Positions 57,346 through 64,000 of a DNA stretch of 64,000 nt are shown here, in pieces; the stretch's first letter is position 1; the number at the start of each line of letters is the position of its first letter. The position numbers and the translations under genes are program-made. Source of the stretch: JAMXLO01 sp963850535. GTDB lineage: Bacteria > Pseudomonadota > Alphaproteobacteria > Acetobacterales > Acetobacteraceae. The stretch spans positions 1 to 64,000 of the forward strand of contig CAWKMC010000020.1 in assembly GCA_963850535.1 (NCBI GenBank), read 5' to 3'. The notes below the pieces were generated by a model. It saw only the letters and a list, made by a program, of their open reading frames with translations. It ran no database searches and was not told the origin of the DNA.

Positions 57346-58112
57346 TGAGTGACCTGGCGGCGCTAAAGCTGCAGATCGAATGGGGTGCGGACGAGGCGCT
57401 GGAGGAGGCGCCGGTGGACCGGTTCCGTGCGGAGATACCCCATCAACCCCAAACTCCCCCTCCCCTTGCGGGAGGGGGACGGGGGGAGGGGGCACGCGTC
57501 ACACCTGCCCAACGTGCTCAGCAAGCCGCAGCAGCCGCCACGACTCTCGAAGAGCTTCGTGCCGCGGTGGCTGAATTCGAAGGCTGCGTGCTGCGCGACA
57601 CCGCCAGCCACACGATCTTTGCCGAAGGAGATCCGCGCGCCCCACTGGTGCTTATCGGTGAACCGCCAGGCGCCGATGACGACAGATCGGGCCTGGCGTT
57701 CGCCGGAGCGGCGGGGGAATACCTCGATCGTATGCTCGCCGCCATTAACCTGGCGCGCACGCAACTTCTGCTGACCCCGCTGCTTCCCTGGCGGCCGCCG
57801 GGAGATCGGCCACCAAGTCCAACCGAGCTGGCACTCTGTCTGCCGTTCCTGCACCGGCTGATTGCGCTGGTCGCGCCCCGCCGACTGCTGATCATGGGCC
57901 TGCTGCCATCCCGGTCGCTGTTGCCGCGCACAACCTCGCGACGTCGACCACGCGGCGAATGGATCAACGTGCCAATTCCGGGGACTTCGCTGGTGATCCC
58001 GACCCTACCGACTTTCAGCGCCATGGAGCTGATGAAGGCGCCGGAAAACCGTCGATTGGCATGGGACGATCTTCGCCTGCTGCGTCGTACGCTGGATGAA
58101 GACGGGCCATAG
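57345..58112 (+). CDS. Family-4-like uracil-DNA glycosylase fold protein, degenerate
   Basis: 255 residues from a GTG overlapping the previous stop. The N-terminal motif 'VLIGEPPGADDDRSGLAFAG' and 'AAGEYLDRMLAAINLARTQL' match motif 1 of family-4 uracil-DNA glycosylases, and the 'FEGCVLRDTASHTIFAEGDP' region matches alphaproteobacterial members. However, the second catalytic motif (H-P-x-x-L) is absent: the equivalent place reads 'IPTLPTFSAMELMKAPENRR'. Residues about 36-48 ('TPPPLAGGGRGEG') are encoded by a palindromic GC-rich repeat. It may therefore no longer act as a glycosylase. Classical members excise uracil from DNA and have an Fe-S cluster; too few Cys remain here. Confidence 0.72.
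   Translation: MSDLAALKLQIEWGADEALEEAPVDRFRAEIPHQPQTPPPLAGGGRGEGARVTPAQRAQQAAAAATTLEELRAAVAEFEGCVLRDTASHTIFAEGDPRAPLVLIGEPPGADDDRSGLAFAGAAGEYLDRMLAAINLARTQLLLTPLLPWRPPGDRPPSPTELALCLPFLHRLIALVAPRRLLIMGLLPSRSLLPRTTSRRRPRGEWINVPIPGTSLVIPTLPTFSAMELMKAPENRRLAWDDLRLLRRTLDEDGP
57456..57478. repeat. Palindromic GC-rich repeat inside the UDG-like gene
   Basis: CCCCCTCCC and GGGAGGGGG form a 9-base stem around a 5-base loop, and a further GGGGGGAGGG follows at 57481-57490. It is in frame with the UDG-like gene and adds a low-complexity Pro/Gly/Arg stretch. Such CCTCCCC-TTGC-GGGGAGG repeats are normally intergenic, so insertion into a gene is notable. Confidence 0.7.
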
Positions 58113-58147
58113 CAAACGTTGCGGACGAACGCCGGAACGAGAAAAGA

Positions 58148-58189
58148 CCCGCCAACTTCCAAAGATTGGAAGCAGGCGGGCTAGGTTTT
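58148..58189. terminator. Strong bidirectional terminator
   Basis: CCCGCC-AA-CTTCC and GGAAG-CA-GGCGGG form an interrupted 11-pair stem with a 7-base loop at 58148-58180, followed by TTTT at 58186-58189. On the minus strand the same stem is followed by TCTTTTC. It separates the UDG-like gene from the convergent isochorismatase-fold gene and would stop both. Confidence 0.85.
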
Positions 58190-58278
58190 CACTCAGTAGG
58201 AAGACATACCATTGCGCTGAGACGGTTTAACAAACCATTAAGAGAGCGACACGAGGCTTGAGTGCCGGCAGCAGCACG

Positions 58279-58926
58279 TTACCCCTTCAGCATCGCGACA
58301 ACTTGGTCGAGACGCCGAATGCGCGCGTACATCTTCATCGCCTTGTCGAGACTGTATGCATGGGCCGCTGCGTCGCTTCCCCAACAACACTCACGCACCA
58401 CCACAGATGCGATATCCAAGTTGAAGGCCTCGCGGACACTGGTCTCGACGCCGCGATTGGTCGCACCGCCACCGATAATAATGACGTCACGTCGCAGCAT
58501 GTGGAGGAGCTCGGCCGCCCCCGTTCCGTAGAATGCGCTCGGTCTACGCTTGAGGAAGACGTAATCCTGAGGCTGCGGCGCAATCTCGTCGGGAAAGCCG
58601 GCGTCCGCAGACCCCTCGACCGCGTTGGTCAGTGGCGGCACGCCGGTTTCTTCTGATAGGTCGGTCGGCAGCAGCACAACATCTGCACCATCGGCGCGGC
58701 TGATAGGAGTCGTATAAATGACTGGCACGTGGAGGCTGCGGGCAAGCGTGATTATTTGTATCCACGCCTCAAGCACCGGGCGCATCGCCGCCCTTCGCGC
58801 TGGTTCTGCCGGGGTCAGCGCGCGACGGCAAACGTCATAAGCAATCAGCGCCACGCGTCGACTGTCGATGGCTTGCGATTGGGGCACCACCAGCTTTCCT
58901 CTGCTGCTTTCCCGTGTTCCGTGCAA
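58279..58926 (-). CDS. Isochorismatase-fold (cysteine hydrolase) protein lacking the catalytic Cys
   Basis: 215 residues, starting MHGTRESSRGKLVVPQS. The isochorismatase fold is clear: the catalytic-type Asp in 'LIAYDVCRRALTP', a Lys in 'DYVFLKRRPSAFYGTGAAEL', and the nucleophile loop 'VIIIGGGATNRGVETSVREA'. In active hydrolases that loop reads 'T-N-x-C-V-E'; here the Cys is Gly. It therefore probably does not act as a cysteine amidase, although several relatives with this change are kept in genomes. It is a soluble single-domain protein. The 166 bases after its stop hold the terminator and no gene. Confidence 0.82.
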   Translation of the reverse strand: MHGTRESSRGKLVVPQSQAIDSRRVALIAYDVCRRALTPAEPARRAAMRPVLEAWIQIITLARSLHVPVIYTTPISRADGADVVLLPTDLSEETGVPPLTNAVEGSADAGFPDEIAPQPQDYVFLKRRPSAFYGTGAAELLHMLRRDVIIIGGGATNRGVETSVREAFNLDIASVVVRECCWGSDAAAHAYSLDKAMKMYARIRRLDQVVAMLKG

Positions 58927-58934
58927 GAGTAGCG

Positions 58935-59819
58935 CTACTCGGCGGCAGCCACCTCTGCGGTCTCCGTCGGCCGCCGCACCCGGACGCGGCGTATCCGCCG
59001 CGGGTCCGCATCCAATACGCGGAACTCGATGCCCGACGGATGGCTGATCACCTCGCCCTTCGTTGGAACTCGCCCGGCCAGGGTGAACACCAGTCCGCCC
59101 ACCGTGTCGATATCCGCATCTCGTTCGTCTTCGGACAGCACAGGGCCCAAGCGGTGCTCGAAATCCTCCACGGGCAGCCGTGCGTTGATGTCCAGCGCTC
59201 CATCCGGACGCTCGATCACCATCGCTGCCTGTACTTCATCGTGTTCGTCCGCAATATCACCGACAATGGTCTCGACCAGGTCCTCGATGGTGACCAATCC
59301 GTCAACGCCACCATACTCATCAATCACCAATGCCAGATGCATGCGCTGCTGCCGCATCTGCAGCAGCAGGTCCAGCACCGGCATCTGCGGCGCCACCATC
59401 AGCGGGCGGCGCAAGAGCGCCTCCAGCGAGAACGCCTCCGGCCGGCCGACATATGCAAAGATGTCCTTGATGTGGACCATGCCGACGATATCGTCGAGCT
59501 GTTCGCGATACACCGGCAGGCGCGAGTGGCCCTCGGCGCGGATCTGCTGCAGCGCCTCCTCCAGCGTCACATCGACCCGCATCGCGACGATGTCGGGGCG
59601 AGGCACCATCACGTCATCGGCGGTGGTCTCGCGCAGATGCAGCACGTTGGCGATCAGTACACGCTCCTGGCGATCGAGTTCGGGCTGCTCGCCAGCCGTC
59701 ACCTGCTCTTCCGCCGCTTCCTGAACCAGTTCGGCGATCGATTCGCGCAGGGAGTGCTCCGGCTGGCGCCCGAGCATCTGCCGTAATCGATCGAGCAGTG
59801 TGTTGTGGCCGTTGCTCAT
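58935..59819 (-). CDS. corC: CorC/YbeX-type hemolysin family protein with CBS domains
   Basis: 294 residues. Two CBS domains ('TADDVMVPRPDIVAMRVDVT', 'DIVGMVHIKDIFAYVGRPEA' and 'VIDEYGGVDGLVTIEDLVET') are followed by a CorC_HlyC domain ending near 'DTVGGLVFTLAGRVPTKGEV' and 'LDADPRRIRRVRVR'. CorC takes part in magnesium/cobalt homeostasis and acts in the cytoplasm. It overlaps the ybeY stop by four bases (ATGA), the last member of the miaB-phoH-ybeY-corC series that is conserved across proteobacteria; an lnt gene that often follows is not there. Confidence 0.92.
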   Translation of the reverse strand: MSNGHNTLLDRLRQMLGRQPEHSLRESIAELVQEAAEEQVTAGEQPELDRQERVLIANVLHLRETTADDVMVPRPDIVAMRVDVTLEEALQQIRAEGHSRLPVYREQLDDIVGMVHIKDIFAYVGRPEAFSLEALLRRPLMVAPQMPVLDLLLQMRQQRMHLALVIDEYGGVDGLVTIEDLVETIVGDIADEHDEVQAAMVIERPDGALDINARLPVEDFEHRLGPVLSEDERDADIDTVGGLVFTLAGRVPTKGEVISHPSGIEFRVLDADPRRIRRVRVRRPTETAEVAAAE

Positions 59820-60274
59820 GCGCGCTTCCAGGGATTGGGAACGCGCAGCCTATGCAGGATGCGCGCTTCGGCCAGTTCCATGCGGCGGGCTTCGCCTGCA
59901 CGGTGGTGGTCGTGGCCGGCGAGATGCAATGCGCCATGCACCACGAGATGCGCCAGATGGTGTGCTGGGCGCCGTCCCGCCTCGGCTGCCTCGCGGCGGA
60001 CGACGCCGAGGGCCAGCAGCATCTCCGGGGCGGGCGCAGTGTAGGTCAGTACATTGGTTGGCTTGTTGCGGCCGCGATGGCGTGCGTTCAGCCGGTGCAC
60101 CATGCGGTCGGCCGCCAGCACAATGGTGCCTTGCGCGCCAGCCGCGCGGGCCGCGCGGGCCGCTATACTGTCGGCACGCGGCACCAGCCGTCGCCAGGCC
60201 GGCTCCGCCACAATGACGCTGACCTCGTCTCGGATCCCCGCTTGCGCGGGGCTACGACTTGCCCCGGGATCCAT
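59816..60274 (-). CDS. ybeY: Endoribonuclease YbeY (rRNA maturation)
   Basis: 152 residues from the ATG at 60274, four bases after the phoH stop. A frame extending up to 60364 overlaps phoH and is not needed. The zinc motif H-x3-H-x5-H is present as 'HLVVHGALHLAGHDH', with 'NARHRGRNKPTNVLTY' before it. YbeY is a single-strand endoribonuclease needed for 16S rRNA 3' processing and 70S quality control. The first 15 residues or so ('DPGASRSPAQAGIRDEV') are encoded by a GC-rich palindromic repeat, so the native N-terminus may have been replaced. Confidence 0.92.
   Translation of the reverse strand: MDPGASRSPAQAGIRDEVSVIVAEPAWRRLVPRADSIAARAARAAGAQGTIVLAADRMVHRLNARHRGRNKPTNVLTYTAPAPEMLLALGVVRREAAEAGRRPAHHLAHLVVHGALHLAGHDHHRAGEARRMELAEARILHRLRVPNPWKRA
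60236..60251. repeat. Palindromic repeat encoding the YbeY N-terminus
   Basis: CCCCGC and GCGGGG form a 6-base stem with a TTGC loop, in the context CTCGTCTCGGATCCCCGCTT. This is a common alphaproteobacterial intergenic repeat. The repeat runs from about 60222 to 60268 and is translated as the first residues of YbeY. Confidence 0.65.
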
Positions 60275-60278
60275 CGCC

Positions 60279-61331
60279 TTATTTGCCGGTCGCCTCACTC
60301 TCGCCGCGACGGCGCGCCTCGCGCCGCTTGTCGCCTTCCGCCGCCGCCCGCTGATCATACGCATCTACGATACGCGCGACCAGCGGATGTCGCACGACAT
60401 CACGACTGCCTAGCCGGACGACGCCGATGCCCTGAATACCTTCCAGCGTATCCAGAGCATCGCGCAAGCCGGACCGCATGCCGACTGGCAGATCGACCTG
60501 TGTCAGATCGCCGGTCACCACCATGCGCGTGCCCTCACCCATACGGGTGAGCCACATTTTCATTTGCACCGGCGTCGTGTTCTGCGCCTCGTCGAGGATG
60601 GCGTAGCAATGTGCGAGCGTGCGGCCCCGCATGAATGCCAGTGGCGCCACCTCGATCTCGCCGTTGGCCAGCCGGCGGATCACCTGCTCGGACGGTAGCA
60701 TGTCGTGCAGCGCGTCGTACAGCGGGCGAAGATAAGGATCGACCTTCTCCTTCATGTCGCCCGGCAGGAAGCCCAGCCGCTCTCCTGCCTCGACGGCGGG
60801 ACGCGATAGAACGATGCGATCCACCTTGCCGGCCTGCAACATGGCCACTGCCTGGGCGACCGCCAGATAGGTCTTGCCGGTGCCGGCCGGTCCGATCCCG
60901 AAAATCATTTCATGCGTTGCCAACGCGTCGATATACGCCGCCTGCCCAGGACTGCGCGGCCCAACCACCCCCCGGCGGGTGCGGATCGCCGGCAGATCCG
61001 GCATCGGAAGCTTGGGATCGGCATCAGCCTCTGCCATGCGAATTGCCGCCTCCACTTCCGGCCGGCCGACGCTCTCACCGCGCTCCAGCCGACGCCACAG
61101 CGCTTCCAGCGTCGCCTGCGCCGCGTCGACGCGCGATTGCTCGCCGCTGATCGCGACGCGGTTGCCACGGCACGACAGGCGCACGCCAAGGGCCTGCTCG
61201 ATGCGGACCAGATGGCGATCGTGGTCGCCAAGCAGGAGCGGCAGCAGCGTGTTGTCACTGAACTGGAGGGTCACGGCCTTGCCGTGCGAGGAGGTTGGCG
61301 AAATGGCAGGAAACGTGGCGGACTGGCTCAA
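60279..61331 (-). CDS. ybeZ: PhoH-like protein YbeZ
   Basis: 350 residues. An N-terminal KH-like region ('HLVRIEQALGVRLSCRGNRV') is followed by the PhoH ATPase domain: Walker A 'FGIGPAGTGKTYLAVAQAVA', 'VLSRPAVEAGERLGFLPGDM', 'VAPLAFMRGRTLAHCYAILD' (Walker B) and 'MVVTGDLTQVDLPVGMRSGL'. It is a putative RNA-associated ATPase and a known partner of YbeY. It overlaps the miaB stop by four bases and lies four bases before ybeY, in the conserved order. Confidence 0.94.
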   Translation of the reverse strand: MSQSATFPAISPTSSHGKAVTLQFSDNTLLPLLLGDHDRHLVRIEQALGVRLSCRGNRVAISGEQSRVDAAQATLEALWRRLERGESVGRPEVEAAIRMAEADADPKLPMPDLPAIRTRRGVVGPRSPGQAAYIDALATHEMIFGIGPAGTGKTYLAVAQAVAMLQAGKVDRIVLSRPAVEAGERLGFLPGDMKEKVDPYLRPLYDALHDMLPSEQVIRRLANGEIEVAPLAFMRGRTLAHCYAILDEAQNTTPVQMKMWLTRMGEGTRMVVTGDLTQVDLPVGMRSGLRDALDTLEGIQGIGVVRLGSRDVVRHPLVARIVDAYDQRAAAEGDKRREARRRGESEATGK

Positions 61332-62755
61332 GCGCAGGCTCTCTCCTTCTTGGTATCGCCCCGGGTGTCAGCCCGGTCTTCGATCGTCATGGCCGGGCCT
61401 GTCCCGGCCACCAGGGTTCCGGACAAAGAGTTAGGCAGTGCGGCGCGAATCGCTACCGAAATTTCCCTACCGATCAGCTCTTGCGATCCCGTTACATGGA
61501 CCGGCTGAAGAAACGGTGAGCGCCCGGCGACCTGGCCACGATGGCGGCCAGCGCCGGTGAACAGAACCGGCAAGGTCTGGCCGACGCAGGCGGTATTGAA
61601 TTGTGACTGCTGTTCCCGCAGCAGCGCCTGCAGTTCGGCAAGGCGGCGATCCTTCTCGCCATCTGACACCTGGGCGGGGGCGCCAGCGGCGGGCGTGCCA
61701 GGGCGAGGCGAATACTTGAAGCTGAAAGCCTGGGCGAAGCCAACCGAGCGGACTAGGCCCAGCGTGGCCCGGAAGTCGGCCTCGGTCTCGCCCGGATGGC
61801 CGATGATGAAATCGGACGAAAGGGCGATGTCTGGCCGTGCATCGCGCAGCTTCTCGATCAGCCGCAGGTAGTCAGCCGCGCTGTGCCGCCGGTTCATCGC
61901 CGCCAGCACCCGATCGGAGCCCGACTGCACCGGCAGATGCAGGAACGGCATCAGCATCGGCAAGTCCCGATGGGCGGTGATGAGTTCTTCGTTCATATCG
62001 CGTGGATGCGACGTGGTGTAGCGCAGGCGATACAGGCCGGGCAGCGACGCCAATTCCCGCAGCAACCGGCCAAGGCCCCAGCTGCCGCCATCCGGCGCCT
62101 CGCCGTGCCACGCGTTGACATTCTGACCGAGCAGCGTGATTTCGCGCGCCCCCTGCCCGATCAGCCGCCGCGCCTCGGCGATCACCGCTATCGCGGGGCG
62201 GCTGGTCTCGGCGCCGCGGGTGTAAGGCACCACGCAGAAGCTGCAGAACCGATCGCAGCCCTCCTGGATCGTAAGAAAGGCCGTAATCCCCTGCGGCGCG
62301 GCAGCGTCGGGGAGGAAGTCGAACTTGTCCTCGGGTGGGAAATCGGTCTCGATCACCGCGCTGCCAGCACGAGCCGCCCGCGCCACCATCTCCGGGAGCC
62401 GGTGATAGGTCTGCGGGCCCAGCACAATATCGACATAGGGGGCGCGCGCCAGGATCTCGGCGCCCTCCGCCTGGGCAACGCAGCCGGCTACGGCCAGGAT
62501 CATGCGCTCGCCATTTGCCGCTCGCCGCTCTTTCAGCCGCCGCAGCCGGCCGAGTTCGGAAAACACCTTCTCGGCCGCCTTGTCGCGGATATGGCAGGTA
62601 TTGAGGATCACCATGTCGGCGCCTTCCGGCACCGGCGACGGCGCGTATCCAAGCGGCGCAAGAACGTCGGCCATCCGCCCGCTGTCGTACACGTTCATCT
62701 GGCAGCCCCAGGTGATCACGTGCAGGCGCCGCAGGCCAGCCTCCGGCCTACTCAT
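61328..62755 (-). CDS. miaB: tRNA-2-methylthio-N6-dimethylallyladenosine synthase MiaB
   Basis: 475 residues from the ATG at 62755; the earlier start at 62854 precedes a non-conserved stretch. The N-terminal domain has 'LHVITWGCQMNVYDSGRMAD', then Cys in 'VILNTCHIRDKAAEKVFSEL' and 'AVAGCVAQAEGAEI' for one Fe-S cluster. The radical-SAM motif is 'EGCDRFCSFCVVPYTRG' (C-x3-C-x2-C), and the TRAM domain follows. It adds the methylthio group to i6A37 of tRNAs. The tail after the TRAM domain ('LVAGTGPAMTIEDRADTRGD') comes from a palindromic repeat. It starts the miaB-phoH-ybeY-corC operon. Confidence 0.93.
   Translation of the reverse strand: MSRPEAGLRRLHVITWGCQMNVYDSGRMADVLAPLGYAPSPVPEGADMVILNTCHIRDKAAEKVFSELGRLRRLKERRAANGERMILAVAGCVAQAEGAEILARAPYVDIVLGPQTYHRLPEMVARAARAGSAVIETDFPPEDKFDFLPDAAAPQGITAFLTIQEGCDRFCSFCVVPYTRGAETSRPAIAVIAEARRLIGQGAREITLLGQNVNAWHGEAPDGGSWGLGRLLRELASLPGLYRLRYTTSHPRDMNEELITAHRDLPMLMPFLHLPVQSGSDRVLAAMNRRHSAADYLRLIEKLRDARPDIALSSDFIIGHPGETEADFRATLGLVRSVGFAQAFSFKYSPRPGTPAAGAPAQVSDGEKDRRLAELQALLREQQSQFNTACVGQTLPVLFTGAGRHRGQVAGRSPFLQPVHVTGSQELIGREISVAIRAALPNSLSGTLVAGTGPAMTIEDRADTRGDTKKERACA
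61391..61409. repeat. Palindromic repeat encoding the MiaB C-terminal tail
   Basis: GGCCGGG and CCCGGCC form a 7-base stem with a CCTGT loop in the context GTCATGGCCGGGCCTGTCCC, a widely known REP-like sequence of alphaproteobacteria. It lies inside miaB and adds about 20 residues after the end of the TRAM domain. Confidence 0.7.
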
Positions 62756-62871
62756 CGAGGCAAATGAATTGGCAGACGTGGTCGGTCCGGTCAAGCGTTG
62801 CAGCGCGGGTTCGTCTCCGATCCTGTGCAGCAATCTGCCAGCAAAAGCGGTCATCGTGTCAATCGCTTAAT

Positions 62872-63720
62872 CTACGCATAAACTGGCCCACCCGCGGCGT
62901 TGGCCGCCACGTCACTGGCCTCGACAGGCCGATTTTGCCGCAACCTGCCCGCGCCATCGGCCACTGCCTGCCACACCGCATGTGACAACGCCTTGCGGCT
63001 GGCGAAGCGCGCAGGATCCAAAGGCGCGTGCAGCAGGATCGTGGCGCGCAGGCCGCGGTGCTGGGCAAAGCGCCAGAAATGTGTGGCGAGGTCCATGTCG
63101 CCGTACCAGGCGAAGACCGGGCGGCTGGCACGGCCTGTCGGCAGGCCGCCCAGCCGGTCGTAGACCACCGAGACCGGCTGGATCAGCGGCGGATCAGCGC
63201 CTTCCGCGATGGCAAAGAATGAACTGCGGAACGGCAGCACGCGCGAGCCGTCCGAGGTGGTGCCCTCCGGGAACAGCATCAGGTTGTCGCCAGCGGCCAA
63301 CCGCTCGCGCATGGCGTCACGCTCCCGGCCTGTCGCATGGCGCTGGCGAGAGATGAAGACGGTGCGACCCAATCGCGCGACGGTGCCGACGAACGGCCAA
63401 CCTCCCACCTCGTCCTTCGATACGAAGCATGCATTCAGGTGGCCACCAAGCACGGGGACATCGAGCCACGACGAATGATTTGAGACAAATATAACGGGAC
63501 GGCCGAGTCTTGTGGTAGGCGGGGGTCCCGATCACCCGTACCCGACCCCTAGCAGCCGGCAGACGACCGCCCAATAGAACCGAGCATGCGCCACCTTTGC
63601 ACGCCCAGGAAGCAGGAGACAGACGGATTGGATCGCCATGCAGGGCAGCGTCCACAGCAGACACCGCGACGGCGCGCCGCGCGACATGCAGCGAACCGAG
63701 CAATCGCCCTCGGTGATCAA
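62872..63720 (-). CDS. 1-acyl-glycerol-3-phosphate acyltransferase-like protein, frameshifted
   Basis: Two indels (a missing base near 63545 and an extra base near 63518) break this gene. Corrected, it reads 'KVAHARFYWAVVCRLLGVRV', 'RVIGTPAYHKTGRPVIFVSN', then the catalytic H-x4-D 'NHSSWLDVPVLGGHLNACFV', 'VFISRQRHATGRERDAMRER' and the glycerol-phosphate motif 'NLMLFPEGTTSDGSRVLPFR'. This is the PlsC/lysophospholipid acyltransferase fold, which acylates lyso-lipids at the membrane. A hydrophobic segment ('LLWTLPCMAIQSVCLLLPG') precedes it. The true start may be further upstream (an ATG at 63840 in the same frame, with stops between), so the 5' end is unsure. Confidence 0.75.
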
Positions 63721-63903
63721 GCGCCAATGGCAGCAGGGTGCTGGGGGGTGACGATGTCACGCTCAGTCAGCAGCGGTCGGCGCGCCGCCAAACGACGACG
63801 GAGGTGATTTGTCCATGTCCTTGGCGTGTAGCTCGCTCATTGTTTCCTCATGATGGCGCATCCGTGACACTTACGGAAGACCGCTGGGGTAGCGTTACAG
63901 TCG

Positions 63904-64000
63904 ATGCGCCGTGTTCCCCTCCTGCTGATCCTTGCCGCCACTCTGTCCCGTTCCGTCCCCACACTAGGAGCCGATCCACAACCCTATTCCGTGACGCTAA
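63904..64000 (+). CDS. tamA: Probable TamA/BamA-family outer-membrane protein, N-terminus only
   Basis: Only 32 residues are in the window. A signal peptide, MRRVPLLLILAATLSRSV, is followed by 'LGADPQPYSVTL', matching the start of the TamA-type autotransporter assembly proteins of Acetobacteraceae and relatives, where 'ADPQPYxVTI' opens the first POTRA domain. TamA works with TamB in outer-membrane protein or lipid transport. The call rests on this short stretch only. It is divergent from the acyltransferase gene; the 180-base gap holds no other gene. Confidence 0.5.
   Translation, partial: MRRVPLLLILAATLSRSVPTLGADPQPYSVTL

Overview
The window is GC-rich chromosomal DNA from a Gram-negative alphaproteobacterium, most likely of the Rhodospirillales/Acetobacteraceae type. 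This is inferred from the miaB-ybeZ-ybeY-ybeX block, a ChvG/ChvI-type two-component pair, an intracellular PHA depolymerase, a probable TamA outer-membrane protein at the right edge, and the style of its palindromic repeats. No rRNA, tRNA or CRISPR array was recognised.

Layout. (1) 1-4130: right end of an integrated element on the minus strand: a tyrosine integrase, an excisionase-like protein, and a chain of tiny ORFs linked by 4-base overlaps that leads into a primase-like protein running off the left edge. (2) 4398-14487: a very large two-domain glycosyltransferase, a badly frameshifted molybdopterin oxidoreductase, a PRC-barrel/MFS pair, a zinc alcohol dehydrogenase and a TerB-like pair. 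(3) 15132-20496: a complete oligopeptide-type ABC transporter. (4) 20510-22930: ChvG/ChvI. (5) 23099-33597: a coenzyme F420 island. It holds an FGD-like F420-dependent sugar-phosphate dehydrogenase, cofE, cofD, cofC, a fused FO synthase (fbiC), a PPOX-fold protein and four further luciferase-like (LLM) oxidoreductases. (6) 33738-44276: a fused beta-oxidation enzyme, an acyl-CoA dehydrogenase and a branched-chain-amino-acid-type ABC transporter with a degenerate AMP-binding protein and two tandem binding proteins. (7) 44298-48067: an amidohydrolase, alpha/beta hydrolase, DUF4387 and AtuA-type operon in which every junction is a 4-base overlap. (8) 48124-58926: glycogen phosphorylase, a hydrolase/MFS pair, a sixth LLM enzyme, a GST, PhaZ, a class IV aminotransferase, a degenerate uracil-DNA-glycosylase-like protein and an isochorismatase-fold protein. 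(9) 58935-64000: miaB, phoH/ybeZ, ybeY, corC/ybeX, an acyltransferase and the start of tamA.

How it fits together. Regions 5-7 read as an accessory catabolic island. The Fgd-like enzyme would regenerate reduced F420 from a sugar phosphate, the cof/fbi genes make the cofactor, the LLM enzymes use F420 (or FMN) for redox steps, and the acyl-CoA enzymes, Liv-type importer and AtuA/DUF4387/hydrolase operon import and degrade an unknown, probably carboxylic or terpenoid-like, substrate. The substrate is inference; the gene content is direct.

Two cautions run through the window. About fourteen otherwise well-conserved genes are broken by single-base indels, mostly one extra base, which looks more like sequence error than gene decay. 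Short GC-rich palindromic repeats also recur inside coding ends: both arms of one repeat encode the C-termini of the convergent cofC and fbiC, and other repeats encode the N-terminus of YbeY, a MiaB tail and an internal stretch of the UDG-like protein.
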